Shown here in pieces: positions 31,934 to 40,684 of a stretch of DNA of 53,987 bases. Position 1 is the first letter of the stretch. Each line of letters begins with the position of its first letter. This DNA comes from a virus: the IMG/VR virus record IMGVR_UViG_3300043661_000153, positions 1-53,987 of that record; one strand, given 5' to 3'. The position numbers and the translations under genes were made by a program. The notes under the pieces were generated by a model. It had not been told where the DNA came from. It saw nothing but the letters and a program-made list of their open reading frames with translations, and did no database searches.

Positions 31934-32389
31934 ATGTTGCAATCCCTTCGTAAGAATGCCCTCCCGCTTGCTGCGCTCACGCTGGCGGCCTTCGCCGTGG
32001 TGACCAATCCCGGCACTAAGTCGTTCGCGCAGGACGTCTTGAACTACATGGCGCAGGGCGGCGCGCTCTGGGTTGTCGGCGGCGAGCTGGACATCAACGG
32101 CACGCTGAAGATCAACGGCGTGGCCGCCAAGTCCGCGAGCGGCCAGGCGACCACGGCGACCGCGAGCGACACCATCGCGACAGGCTTGACGAAAGTGACG
32201 TCATGCTCGGCCACGCTCGACGGTGGACCGCTGGTCGATCCGGAGATGGCGACCTGTTCGATCGGCGACCAGAACGGCTCGCCGGTGTCGGGCTCCATCC
32301 TGATCCAGACCTGGAAGACGTTCGGCGGCACGCCGGCGGCGTCTGCGACCTTCTCCAAGAAGGTGAACTGGGTCGCCATCGGTTCGTAG
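31934..32389 (+). CDS. Putative head fibre/decoration protein with signal-like N-terminus
   Basis: 151 residues. N-terminus LRKNALPLAALTLAAFAVVT ending SFAQD looks like a Sec signal peptide. The remainder has GALWVVGGELDINGTLKING and TIATGLTKVTSCSATLDGG, SPVSGSILIQTWKTFGG, typical of phage beta-rich fibre or decoration proteins. The export-like N-terminus is odd for a virion protein. A palindrome follows two bases after the stop. Confidence 0.65.
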   Translation: MLQSLRKNALPLAALTLAAFAVVTNPGTKSFAQDVLNYMAQGGALWVVGGELDINGTLKINGVAAKSASGQATTATASDTIATGLTKVTSCSATLDGGPLVDPEMATCSIGDQNGSPVSGSILIQTWKTFGGTPAASATFSKKVNWVAIGS

Positions 32390-32390
32390 C

Positions 32391-32408
32391 CTGCGCCAAT
32401 TGGCGCAG
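32391..32408. repeat. Palindrome CTGCGCCAATTGGCGCAG
   Basis: An 18-bp perfect palindrome directly after a stop codon. Shares the core CGCCAATTGGCG with sites at 2036, 11317, 19379 and 37213. Possible terminator or repeat element; no T-run follows here. Confidence 0.7.
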
Positions 32409-32444
32409 CCGCAAGAGCAGCAATTCGAGTTTCGGAGGCTTCCT

Positions 32445-32708
32445 ATGAAGATCAGGGTTGTCAAAGAGTTTCGCGGCGCCAAGGATGGCGACCATCATCC
32501 GACGCTGTTTCGGGTCGGCGATTTTGTCGAAGGTAATCTCGCCGACGTCGCACTGGCCGAGAAATGGGCCGTGCGCGAACGGTCGCGGCAGAGCAGCATC
32601 GCTGCCGAGCCTCTGACTGAGGCGCAAGGCGAGCCGGCCAGCGAGGCTTCGAGCGAGCCCGCGCAGGATCCTGCCGAGGCGCCCAGCGAAGCGCAGCCCG
32701 GCGAATAA
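32445..32708 (+). CDS. Hypothetical protein (87 aa)
   Basis: Starts MKIRVVKEFRGAKDGDHHPT behind CGGAGG; VGDFVEGNLADVALAEKWAV follows. The end is a low-complexity Glu/Ala/Pro/Ser tail (AQGEPASEASSEPAQDPAEA). The first half resembles small phage head-tail-region proteins with an SH3-like start. Function unknown. Confidence 0.72.
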   Translation: MKIRVVKEFRGAKDGDHHPTLFRVGDFVEGNLADVALAEKWAVRERSRQSSIAAEPLTEAQGEPASEASSEPAQDPAEAPSEAQPGE

Positions 32709-32717
32709 CGGTCAGCA

Positions 32718-33404
32718 ATGCTCGCGGTCACCACGCCGGCGGCAACGACCGCGCTGACGACGCTCGCGAACGTCAAGCTCGCGCTCGACATCAAGACGGG
32801 AACTGACGACGCGTGGCTTAGGCGCCAGATCGATGTCGTGTCGTCGATTGCGATCAGTGTCCTTGGTGTCGAGATGGCAGAGGATGGCTCGCGCCATTTC
32901 GGCGTCGAGACAGTGACTGAGACGCTCGATCGCCGCACGCGTTATCCGTGGCTGCCGCCGCTTGGCGTCATCGCGCCGCGGCGTGAGGCGGATACTATTA
33001 TCGTGCTGGGGCGCCGGCCGGTGATCTCGATCGCCAGCGTCACGGAAGACGGCACGGCGGTCGATCCCGGCGACTACGAGTTGTCGGCGACGGACGGCAA
33101 GGTGAAGCGGCTTTCGAGCGATCTTGCCGCGGCGTGGCCGTGCACCTTGATCGTGGCCAGCTACACAGCTGGATGGAAGCTGCCGGGCGACAGCGGGACG
33201 AACCTGCCGCCGGAGATCGAAGAGGCTGTGATCCAGGGTGTCAAGGAACGCGTCGCCGGCCGCAAGCGCGATCCGAACGTGCGCAGCGAAAACGTCGCTG
33301 GCGTTCGCGAGGTGCAGTATTTCTTCGGCGCGCCAGGACAAGATCAGCCGCTGTCGCCGACGGTCATGGCGATGCTCAATCCCTATCGGAACATGAGCCT
33401 TTGA
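32718..33404 (+). CDS. Head-tail connector protein (gp6-like)
   Basis: 228 residues. An N-terminal helical part (TLANVKLALDIKTGTDDAWL, RRQIDVVSSIAISVLG) matches the DNA-packaging/head-tail connector family, followed by RRPVISIASVTEDGTAVDPG and DYELSATDGKVKRLS, then PEIEEAVIQGVKERVA near the end. It attaches below the portal. Longer than HK97 gp6, with a beta insertion. Confidence 0.85.
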   Translation: MLAVTTPAATTALTTLANVKLALDIKTGTDDAWLRRQIDVVSSIAISVLGVEMAEDGSRHFGVETVTETLDRRTRYPWLPPLGVIAPRREADTIIVLGRRPVISIASVTEDGTAVDPGDYELSATDGKVKRLSSDLAAAWPCTLIVASYTAGWKLPGDSGTNLPPEIEEAVIQGVKERVAGRKRDPNVRSENVAGVREVQYFFGAPGQDQPLSPTVMAMLNPYRNMSL

Positions 33405-33406
33405 TC

Positions 33407-33808
33407 ATGGACAATCCCGGCGTTTCCGTCCTAGCGGCCGCGGCAGTTACGGTGCCGCTCACGGCGCAGGCCTTTTCGCCGATCGACGATCTCGACGGCA
33501 TCCAGGCCGCGAACCTGCTTTGCGAAATGACCGGGGGGACGGCCGGCACCAGCATCGACGTGCTGGCGCAGACGAGCTTCGACGACGGAACGACGTGGCT
33601 CGACGTCGCGCATTTCACCTTCAACAATACCGGTAGCAAAAAGTACGTGGTGCTCAACGCGTTGGCCTCCAAGGCCGTCACGGCCTATTCGGCGCTCGGC
33701 GCCGAAGGCGTCAATGACGGCCTTCTGGGCGACATGATGCAGGCGGTGATCACCACCGTTGGCACCTACACCAACACCACGATCGCGCTTCGCCTGCACG
33801 CGAAATGA
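33407..33808 (+). CDS. Hypothetical virion protein (133 aa)
   Basis: Starts MDNPGVSVLAAAAVTVPLTA two bases after the connector stop; beta-rich with SIDVLAQTSFDDGTTWLDVA, HFTFNNTGSKKYVV and TYTNTTIALRLHAK. Pattern fits a small neck or decoration protein. The stop overlaps the next start as ATGA. Confidence 0.7.
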   Translation: MDNPGVSVLAAAAVTVPLTAQAFSPIDDLDGIQAANLLCEMTGGTAGTSIDVLAQTSFDDGTTWLDVAHFTFNNTGSKKYVVLNALASKAVTAYSALGAEGVNDGLLGDMMQAVITTVGTYTNTTIALRLHAK

Positions 33809-34182
33809 GCCCGGAAGAGTGCATCGCCGGGCTCGATGGCGCGCTGGCGGCCGATGGCGAAGACATAATCCTGCGCCGCGTCGTCGGGGCGGCAAATATC
33901 GATGTGGGGGTCCGGGCAAGCGTGCGAGCCTATCGGCCGGAAGAGCTGATCGGTGGCATCTCGCAGACGGACTCCCTGGCCGTGATCTCGCCAACGCAGA
34001 TCAAGGACGCGCAATGGCCGGGCGGCCAGCCGGTCACCCAAGGCCGCTACAAGGGCGTTCCGTGGCTGCCGCAGAATAACGATCGGGCCGTCATCCAAGG
34101 GCGCAACCGGGGCATCACGTTCGTGAAGCCGTTTGTGATCGGTGGCGAGATCGTGCGGATCGAACTCACGGTAGCAGGGTAG
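33805..34182 (+). CDS. Putative head closure/stopper protein
   Basis: 125 residues in an ATGA overlap: LAADGEDIILRRVVGAANID, VGVRASVRAYRPEELIGGIS, DSLAVISPTQIKDAQWPGG and GEIVRIELTVAG. The beta pattern and position match phage head-completion (stopper) proteins. Assignment from position and pattern. Confidence 0.65.
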   Translation: MSPEECIAGLDGALAADGEDIILRRVVGAANIDVGVRASVRAYRPEELIGGISQTDSLAVISPTQIKDAQWPGGQPVTQGRYKGVPWLPQNNDRAVIQGRNRGITFVKPFVIGGEIVRIELTVAG

Positions 34183-34248
34183 GCCTGTGATCTCTTCGCT
34201 CGGTAACCAGGTCGTGCGCTTCGATATGTCGGTAGAAGGCTAAGGCCG

Positions 34249-34662
34249 ATGGTCGCGCAGAATACCTCCGGCAATACGATCGACGGCATCTTGGCTGCCG
34301 TGACGGATCTGGTGAACCAGACCGATCATCATCCCTATACGCGCAACACGTCGGGATCGACGACGCTCGATGGCGTGCTCAATGCGCTGACTGATCTGGT
34401 GACGTCGGGCAACACGCAGCCTTATCCGACCAATACGACGGGAACCGGTTGGAATGCTGTTCTGCTTGGCCTCACTGATCTGGTGAGCAAAGCCGACAAC
34501 CATCCCTACGCGGGCAACACCTCGAGCGTGACGCTCAACGGGATCATCTCGGCGATCACTGATCTGGTCGATAGCGGAAGCTCTACTCCTTATGCGGAGA
34601 ATACATCGGGCACGACGCTCGACGGAATTCTGGCCGAGTTGCCGTCCGCTCGAATTGCCTGA
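34249..34662 (+). CDS. 28-residue tandem-repeat protein
   Basis: 137 residues made of four full repeats and one partial repeat of 28-29 residues. Each begins NTSG or NT(S/T), continues with a (I/L)xGIL-like hydrophobic segment and has (L/V/I)TDLV, and each full copy ends HPY or QPY/TPY. Low Lys/Arg content, no Cys. Lies between the head closure gene and the gp10-like gene. Repeats may stack into a small solenoid. Its stop overlaps the next start as TGATG. I do not recognise the family. Confidence 0.78.
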   Translation: MVAQNTSGNTIDGILAAVTDLVNQTDHHPYTRNTSGSTTLDGVLNALTDLVTSGNTQPYPTNTTGTGWNAVLLGLTDLVSKADNHPYAGNTSSVTLNGIISAITDLVDSGSSTPYAENTSGTTLDGILAELPSARIA

Positions 34663-35327
34663 TGGCTGTCACAGTCAAAGTCGACCCGATCGACCGCGAC
34701 GTCGCGGTGATGCTGGCAGAGGACTTGTCGCCGGCGGCTCGTAGCGCGACGCTGGCCGAGTTTGCGAGAGAAGCCCTCTCGGATGCCGAGGATCAGAACA
34801 AGGCTGCACTAGGCGTCGTGCCTCCTTTCGATACGTTCGTTGATGGTAGCCAAGGCAAGAGCGAAGACCAGGTCCAGCCCGACGGCGTGATCGTTTACAC
34901 GTTCAAGCTGGTCGGGGATGTGCTGAGCTTCGTCGATCAGCAGCTCATTGCGCATTCGCCGGTGAAGACCGGACGCTATGCGCGGTCGCATGTTCTCTAC
35001 GCGGACGGCACCGAGACGGATCCTGATAATCCTGCGGCGGCTTCCGAGTATGTGTTTCTCAATCTGCAGCCTTATGCGCGCAAGATCGAGAAGGGGCTGT
35101 CGCCGGCCGCTCCGGAAGGCGTTTATGAGGGCGTTGCGACGCTAGCCGCAGGACGGTTCGGCAACATCGCCAAGATCAGCTTCACCTATCGATCGCCGGC
35201 CGGCGGTGCGGTTGCCGATTGGGCCAAGACTGCGAGCGCAGCTCGGCATGCGCGCGTTCATCACAGGGTCAGCAACCCGCAAGCGTGGCTCACCAATCAG
35301 CCGGCGATCGTGATCAGGGCCTTCTGA
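34662..35327 (+). CDS. HK97 gp10-like neck/tail completion protein
   Basis: 221 residues. FVDQQLIAHSPVKTGRYARS is the conserved segment of HK97 gp10-type proteins, followed by EYVFLNLQPYARKIEKGLSP and a basic end. It would act at the head-tail joint. Larger than HK97 gp10, with an N-terminal helical part (ARSATLAEFAREALSDAEDQ). Confidence 0.75.
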   Translation: MAVTVKVDPIDRDVAVMLAEDLSPAARSATLAEFAREALSDAEDQNKAALGVVPPFDTFVDGSQGKSEDQVQPDGVIVYTFKLVGDVLSFVDQQLIAHSPVKTGRYARSHVLYADGTETDPDNPAAASEYVFLNLQPYARKIEKGLSPAAPEGVYEGVATLAAGRFGNIAKISFTYRSPAGGAVADWAKTASAARHARVHHRVSNPQAWLTNQPAIVIRAF

Positions 35328-35328
35328 C

Positions 35329-35742
35329 ATGGCACAGCAGGCTGTCGTCGATGCCGTGATCGCGCGGCTGAATGCCAATTGGACGACGACTTCGGTCTTC
35401 GTGCCGAACGATCCTCGCGGCGATACGCCGGCGGATGGCTCGCCTTTCGTATCGGTGCAGTTTCCGACCGCGACTGAAACCTTCATCGCGATGGCCGCGG
35501 TCGGCTCGCGCCTGGTGCGAGAGGCTGGAACGGCGCGGATCGTGGTGAGCGTGCCTCGCGGTCAAGGGCTCGATCTCGGTCTCGGCTACTGCGGCACGCT
35601 CGCGGCGCTGTTCCGGCTGCAGACGTTCTCCGGCGTTGTTTGCTTCGAGGCGTCGCCGCCCTTCGACAACGATAGCGGCGACAACGGCGCCTACTGGGTG
35701 TTGTCGACGTCGATCTCATATCAATTCGACTTTTTCGCATAA
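35329..35742 (+). CDS. Tail terminator-like protein
   Basis: 137 residues: VVDAVIARLNANWTTTSVFV, PFVSVQFPTATETF, GTARIVVSVPRGQGLDLGLG, and the end YWVLSTSISYQFDFFA. The alpha-beta pattern, length and place before the tail tube gene match phage tail terminators (lambda gpU-like, DUF4128). Confidence 0.75.
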   Translation: MAQQAVVDAVIARLNANWTTTSVFVPNDPRGDTPADGSPFVSVQFPTATETFIAMAAVGSRLVREAGTARIVVSVPRGQGLDLGLGYCGTLAALFRLQTFSGVVCFEASPPFDNDSGDNGAYWVLSTSISYQFDFFA

Positions 35743-35754
35743 GGAGCGAGCGCT

Positions 35755-37203
35755 ATGGCGACTCCCGGCTCAAGTTCACGATCAAAAACTGGTTACGTCG
35801 CGGAAGTCACCAAGGGCACCACGCCCGCGACGCCGGCGATCCAGAACATGCGGCTGACGTCGTCTCAGTTGGCTTACACGCCGACGCGCGTTACCTCGAA
35901 CGAGATCAGGCCTGACCGCATGGTGGCGGATCAGATTCTGACCAAGTTCGAAGGCGGCGGCAATATCGGCTTCGAGCTGTCGTTCCACGGCCAGGACGAC
36001 ATGATCGCCGGCGCGCTGCAGGGATCATGGGGCAACACGCCGAACCAAGCGGTCAGCGCGCTGAGTACCACGACGGCGACGGTCGCGGCGGGTGCGACGT
36101 TCAAGGCGCAGATGCTGGCGTTCCTCTCTGGCTTCGCCACGCCGGCAAACAACAATCTCTTCGTGGTGTCGTCATCGGGCTCGACCACGGTCGTGTTTCC
36201 GTCATCGTCGTTCACTGCGGAAGCTTCGCCGCCGGCGGCGGCGTTCTGCCGCATCGTCGGCGCGCAAGGTGCGTCTGCCGACATCACGGCGACCGCAACC
36301 GGGCTTGCTTCGAGCTCGTTGGATTTCACCACGCTCGGCCTCACTGCCGGTCAGTGGATATTGATCGGCGGCGATGCGGCGGGAACGCATTTTGCCACGG
36401 CCGCGTGCAACGGTTGGGCGCGCATGGAGTCGATCACGGCACACGCCATCACTTGCGACATCGTGCCGGCCGGCATGACGACGGACGCCGGCACCGGCAA
36501 GACGATCCAGATCTTCTTTGGCGATTTCATGATTAACGGAACGACGCAGCAGTCGTTCACCTTCGAGCGCCAGCAGCAGGATTTGCCGTCGCCAGTTTAT
36601 GAGTATTTCCCGGGCTGCCAGGTCGACAAGTTCACGCTGCCGTTCAAGGCAAGCTCGGTTCTCACCGGCACGATCAGCATGGTCGGTCAAGGTTCGCCGA
36701 CGCAAAACCCTCCGACCACAACGCGCTTCGCCGGGGCGACCGATTTGTCGGCGCCGACCTACAGTATCCTCAACGCCTCGTCGCACATCGGCGAGCTTTA
36801 CGAGAACGGCGCCGCGGTCACCTCGTTCATCACGGAGATCGACCTTGATATTGCCAACAATCTGAGCGCCCAATTCGCCGTCGGTAACATCGGCGCCATT
36901 GGCGTGCTCAACGGCGAGTTCAATGTCTCCGGCAGCCTTGTCGCGTATTTCAGCAACCTGACGCTGCTCCTGCAATGCATAAATGACACCGACACCTCAA
37001 TGATGTTTCGCGTCGGTCGGACTGACGGCAATCGCGAAAGCCTGCAGTTCGACGTGCCGTCGATGCGCGTGTCGGCCACGTCACCGGTCGATGCCAAGAA
37101 CCAGAGCCGCATGCTCAACGGCACCTTTGCGGCGAAGATTCATCCGGTGCTGCAGTACATGCTCAGCGTCTCGCGCTTCTGGTATCTGCCGATCGCGAGC
37201 TGA
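35755..37203 (+). CDS. Major tail tube protein
   Basis: 482 residues. The N-terminal part (GYVAEVTKGTTPATPAIQNM, TSNEIRPDRMVADQILTKFE, GNIGFELSFHGQDDMIAGAL) is the phage tail tube family signature. An Ig-like or insertion region follows and the C-terminal part has VASALTSFITEI-like beta strands. Larger than many tail tube proteins, so it probably carries a surface domain. Confidence 0.9.
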   Translation: MATPGSSSRSKTGYVAEVTKGTTPATPAIQNMRLTSSQLAYTPTRVTSNEIRPDRMVADQILTKFEGGGNIGFELSFHGQDDMIAGALQGSWGNTPNQAVSALSTTTATVAAGATFKAQMLAFLSGFATPANNNLFVVSSSGSTTVVFPSSSFTAEASPPAAAFCRIVGAQGASADITATATGLASSSLDFTTLGLTAGQWILIGGDAAGTHFATAACNGWARMESITAHAITCDIVPAGMTTDAGTGKTIQIFFGDFMINGTTQQSFTFERQQQDLPSPVYEYFPGCQVDKFTLPFKASSVLTGTISMVGQGSPTQNPPTTTRFAGATDLSAPTYSILNASSHIGELYENGAAVTSFITEIDLDIANNLSAQFAVGNIGAIGVLNGEFNVSGSLVAYFSNLTLLLQCINDTDTSMMFRVGRTDGNRESLQFDVPSMRVSATSPVDAKNQSRMLNGTFAAKIHPVLQYMLSVSRFWYLPIAS

Positions 37204-37209
37204 TCGCAC

Positions 37210-37231
37210 GCCTGCGCCAATTGGCGCAGGC
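37210..37231 (+). terminator. 22-bp palindrome terminator
   Basis: GCCTGCGCCAATTGGCGCAG plus GC, a perfect palindrome starting seven bases after the tail tube stop and followed by TTCGCTTTTG. It could act as an intrinsic terminator after the abundant tail tube message. Same core as the 32391 site. Confidence 0.6.
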
Positions 37232-37266
37232 TTCGCTTTTGTTGAATCTCACTTGGGAGTTGCATC

Positions 37267-37695
37267 GTGAAGCTTTCTGAAATTCGCATCGACGCCGCGG
37301 TCATCGAAGCGGGGGACTGGATCGGCGACCTTCCGTTCCCCGGCCTTGAGGGCGTCCGGCTGCATGTCCGCGGCATCGGCAACTCGAGCTATCGCCGCCT
37401 GCAGTCGAAGCTCTTCCGCGAGGCGAGTGCCAAGCGGGCTGTGACCGACGATGGCGCCAGTGCCGACGATTTCGGCGAGAAGATCACCAACGAGCTGTTG
37501 AGCTCGACCGTCTTGCTCGGCTGGGACGGCATCTTCGAGGAAGACGGCACCACGCCGCTTGCGTTCACGCAAGAGCTGGCGCTGCAACTTCTGTCCGATC
37601 CGGAGTTGTCGACGCTGCGCAATGCGGTGACCTATGCGGCCAATCTTCTGGCCGGCCGGCGCAAGGCGCCTTCGGGGCAAGCAACAAAAAACTGA
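37267..37695 (+). CDS. Tail assembly chaperone (G-type)
   Basis: 142 residues from a GTG start: VRLHVRGIGNSSYRRLQSKL, ITNELLSSTVLLGWDGIFEE, GTTPLAFTQELALQLLSDPE, YAANLLAGRRKA. It covers the tape measure as the tail forms. The last codons read ACA AAA AAC TGA; the heptamer A AAA AAC (37686-37692) is a classic -1 slippery site immediately before the stop. Ribosomes that slip would continue into the frame ending at 38018, giving a GT-type fusion. Confidence 0.88.
   Translation: MKLSEIRIDAAVIEAGDWIGDLPFPGLEGVRLHVRGIGNSSYRRLQSKLFREASAKRAVTDDGASADDFGEKITNELLSSTVLLGWDGIFEEDGTTPLAFTQELALQLLSDPELSTLRNAVTYAANLLAGRRKAPSGQATKN
37686..37692 (+). promoter_or_regulatory. -1 ribosomal frameshift site A AAA AAC
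   Basis: The heptamer is in the right register (0-frame codons AAA and AAC) and is followed at once by TGA. Slipping by -1 enters the open frame that encodes the second chaperone region. Frameshifting at this place is a widespread feature of long-tailed phages. Confidence 0.75.
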
Positions 37696-37715
37696 CGGCG
37701 CGGATCAAATGGGAT

Positions 37716-38018
37716 TTGGAATTTGGTCCGCACGCCGAACAATTGATGCAGGCGGCTAAAGACCTCAAGCGGCCGATCCCTGTCGATTGTTTTCCGCCTG
37801 ATGTGCCGGTCGAATTCCAGTTCGCCTATCTCGCCTTTTGCGCACTGAGCGGTGACCGCGAAGCCGGCTTCGGCCAAGGTCCGATCAGGTTCACGGCGAT
37901 TGATGCTTATGCCCGGCGCTATCACGTCGACGATCTCGACGAGTTCGATCAGTTCGCCGCGGACATTCGTCTGATCGACGGCATCTATCTCGACGTCTCG
38001 AAGCCTCCGGATAAGTGA
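37716..38018 (+). CDS. Tail assembly chaperone C-terminal region (T part of GT)
   Basis: 100 residues when counted from TTG at 37716; this is probably not an independent start. After the -1 shift at 37692 the frame reads LTARIKWDLEFGPHAEQLMQ and on, and includes PVEFQFAYLAFCALSGDREA and YARRYHVDDLDEFDQFAADI. The fused product would have roughly 250 residues. It ends seven bases before the tape measure start. Confidence 0.8.
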   Translation: MEFGPHAEQLMQAAKDLKRPIPVDCFPPDVPVEFQFAYLAFCALSGDREAGFGQGPIRFTAIDAYARRYHVDDLDEFDQFAADIRLIDGIYLDVSKPPDK

Positions 38019-38024
38019 GCATCG

Positions 38025-40679
38025 ATGGCCACGGTCGACACCATCCGCAACATCACGATCCAGGCCTCAACGTCGGGCGTCGATCAGGCCACGGATTCGT
38101 TGAATAAGCTTTCGGACGCGCAGTCTGGCGTTTCTCAGTCCGGCGCCTCGATGGCGACCGTCACCGACACCAGCGCGAGCAAGCAGCTTTCAGCACAGGG
38201 CGCCTACGACAAGCTGCGCACCTCGATCGACAGCCAGTACAAATCGCAACAGCAGCTCGCCAAAGGCGAGAGCGTTCTCACCAACGCGCTCAATCAGGGC
38301 GTCATCACGACCGCGCAATATGCGCAGATGCACGATCTGCTCACCGCGAAATATTCAACGAACACGACCTTGAGCGCGGCGTTCGGCAACGCGATCGGCG
38401 GCGTCAAGAACCAGATGATTGCACTTTCGGCCGGCATGGGGCCGGTCGGGGTGTTCCTGGCCTCGTTCGGGCCGTGGGGCCTTGCGGCGGCGGCCGGAGT
38501 CGGCCTGATCACGGCGGCGCTCGATTACATGGTCGAGGAAGCCAACCGCATGGGCGACGTCGCGGCGCAGCTTCGCAACGTTTCCGAGGCGACGGGGCTT
38601 TCGACCGACAATCTGCAGAAGCTCGACATGGCCGGCGCCGAGGTCGGCATGACGGCGCAGCAAGTCGGTACATCCTTCGAGCGCTTTGAAGTGCAGATGG
38701 GCTCGCTGCGCGACGGAACGGGCACGCTCTACACCGACCTGATGAAGGTCAATCCGGCGCTGGTTTCGCAGATGGCGTCGACCAAGGACGCCGCGACGGC
38801 GTGGAATTTGCTCGCGCAAGCCTATGCGATGGCCGATCAGCAGCAGCAGGCTTTGATCGCGCACGCGGCTGCGGGAGGCCGCAACGGTACGGCCGGCGCG
38901 GGCAATCTGTTGACAGCAACGAACGCCGCCGGCGGCATCCAAGGCCTGCAGACGCCGGCTGACCTGCTCAGCTCCGATCAGGTCACGCAGTTCGCACAGC
39001 TCAAGACGCAGATCGACGCGACCAATCTCTCGGCTAAGAATCTGATCGCGAGCCTTTACGCGTCCGACGTGCTGAGCGCTGAAAAGACCGCCGCAGACGG
39101 CTACCTCGCCATGGCGCAAGGCCTCAAGGCAATCGCGGATCAGCAACAGGGCATGAGCTGGTTCGAAAAGTTCTTGAGCCTGCTGGGACAGGCTGATCTC
39201 AATATGTCTGGCGGCGGCGCTATCGCGGCGCTGGGATCGGCAATCCCGACGCTTTCAGATGCCGCGGCCGGCGGCATGGCCGGCGTCGGCAGCGCGTCCG
39301 GCGTTCCAGGCAGTTCGTCGAGCGCGCCTAACCCGCAGTTCATGGCCGCGCAGTGGAAAGCCTATACGACCGCGCTGGGCGCTGCCGCGACCTTGACGGA
39401 CCAATTCAACGACAAGTGGGCGGCGCTGAGTGCGGCCTTCGACAAGGGCGGCATCTCGGTCGAGACCTACAATCGCGCGCTGGCCGGGCTGCAGCTCGAG
39501 ACGCAGGTCCAGATGGCACAGGCTTATGTCTCTGCGCTCGGCCCGCTGGCCTCGGTGCAAGACCAGGTCAACGCCAAGATGCTCAGCGTGCAGGCGACGG
39601 TGATGAAGGGCATCCCGCTGACCGATACGCAGGTGCAGCAGATCAAGAATCTTACCCAAGCCAACGACGAGTGGTCGCGGGTGCAAGAGATTTCCGCAAC
39701 CGGCGTTGCCGATCTTGGCCTCGCGACGAAAGCCGCAGGCGATCAGCTCCAAGCCTGGATCGATGAGAAGCTTATCGATCCGACGAACACCACGCAGATG
39801 GCGGCGGCGCAAGCCGTTCTTGCGGCCAAGATTACCGCGGTCGGAGCTGCGGCCTACGATGCGACGCCGTCGCTCAAGGCGCTGCACGATGCGCAGTTCA
39901 CGTCGCAGACGCAATTCATGTCGCCATCGGATCAGGCCGCGGCCAATGCCGCCAAGCAGATTGATCCGACCAATTGGATGGCGCATATCAACGATGCCGG
40001 GCCGGCGCTGGCAAGGTTCAACACGCAGTTGAAGCAGGCTGCCGATCTCGGCGGCGACTTTGCCAATTCGTTCGGCCAAGCGATGCTGCAAGGGCAGACC
40101 GCAACGCAGGCGCTCAACACGGCGCTCAATTCTCTCGCGTCGTCGTTGATCTCGATGATCTCGAAGCAGCTCGTGAACCAGGCGCTGGGCGGTTTGATGG
40201 GTACGGTAGGCGGCCTCGGGGGGTCGGCAATTCCTTCAAGTGGCGTCGTCGGCATGACGGTTGCGAGCGCCATGGGCAACGTGTTCTCCAATGGCCGCAT
40301 CATCCACGCCTTCGGCCTTGGCGACATCGTCAGCGACATCGTCACGCGTCCGACCATGTTCCCCATGGCCAATGGCACAGGGCTTATGGGTGAGGCCGGG
40401 CCGGAAGCTGTGATGCCGTTGACGCGGATGTCGGGCGGTCAGCTTGGCGTGCGTGCCGGCGGCGGCAGTGGCGGTGGCGGGGTGAGCGTCGTCAACACCA
40501 TCACGATCCAGAACAACAGCGGCTCGCCGGCGACGCAGACGCAGCAGAAGAATTCTTCGGGAGGCACGGATACCCGCATCACCATCGGGGCGATGATGAA
40601 CGAGCGGGTAGGGTCTGGCGCGCTCGATAAGGTGATGGCGAGCCGGTATGGCGTGAAGCCGGTTACGCAGGTACACTAG
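38025..40679 (+). CDS. Tape measure protein
   Basis: 884 residues. Helical N-terminal region with repeated polar heptads, hydrophobic segment MIALSAGMGPVGVFLASFGP and WGLAAAAGVGLITAALDYMV, and a C-terminal part with NGRIIHAFGLGDIVSDIVTR, PMANGTGLMGEAGPEAVMPL, the usual end of lambda H-like tape measures. It sets tail length (about 130 nm if 0.15 nm per residue, an estimate) and helps DNA enter the cell. Confidence 0.92.
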   Translation: MATVDTIRNITIQASTSGVDQATDSLNKLSDAQSGVSQSGASMATVTDTSASKQLSAQGAYDKLRTSIDSQYKSQQQLAKGESVLTNALNQGVITTAQYAQMHDLLTAKYSTNTTLSAAFGNAIGGVKNQMIALSAGMGPVGVFLASFGPWGLAAAAGVGLITAALDYMVEEANRMGDVAAQLRNVSEATGLSTDNLQKLDMAGAEVGMTAQQVGTSFERFEVQMGSLRDGTGTLYTDLMKVNPALVSQMASTKDAATAWNLLAQAYAMADQQQQALIAHAAAGGRNGTAGAGNLLTATNAAGGIQGLQTPADLLSSDQVTQFAQLKTQIDATNLSAKNLIASLYASDVLSAEKTAADGYLAMAQGLKAIADQQQGMSWFEKFLSLLGQADLNMSGGGAIAALGSAIPTLSDAAAGGMAGVGSASGVPGSSSSAPNPQFMAAQWKAYTTALGAAATLTDQFNDKWAALSAAFDKGGISVETYNRALAGLQLETQVQMAQAYVSALGPLASVQDQVNAKMLSVQATVMKGIPLTDTQVQQIKNLTQANDEWSRVQEISATGVADLGLATKAAGDQLQAWIDEKLIDPTNTTQMAAAQAVLAAKITAVGAAAYDATPSLKALHDAQFTSQTQFMSPSDQAAANAAKQIDPTNWMAHINDAGPALARFNTQLKQAADLGGDFANSFGQAMLQGQTATQALNTALNSLASSLISMISKQLVNQALGGLMGTVGGLGGSAIPSSGVVGMTVASAMGNVFSNGRIIHAFGLGDIVSDIVTRPTMFPMANGTGLMGEAGPEAVMPLTRMSGGQLGVRAGGGSGGGGVSVVNTITIQNNSGSPATQTQQKNSSGGTDTRITIGAMMNERVGSGALDKVMASRYGVKPVTQVH

Positions 40680-40684
40680 CAGCC

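Noticed and set aside
34187-34243. 18-residue frame starting GTG between two virion genes
   Set aside because: Too short to support; may be a decayed remnant, no conserved feature visible.
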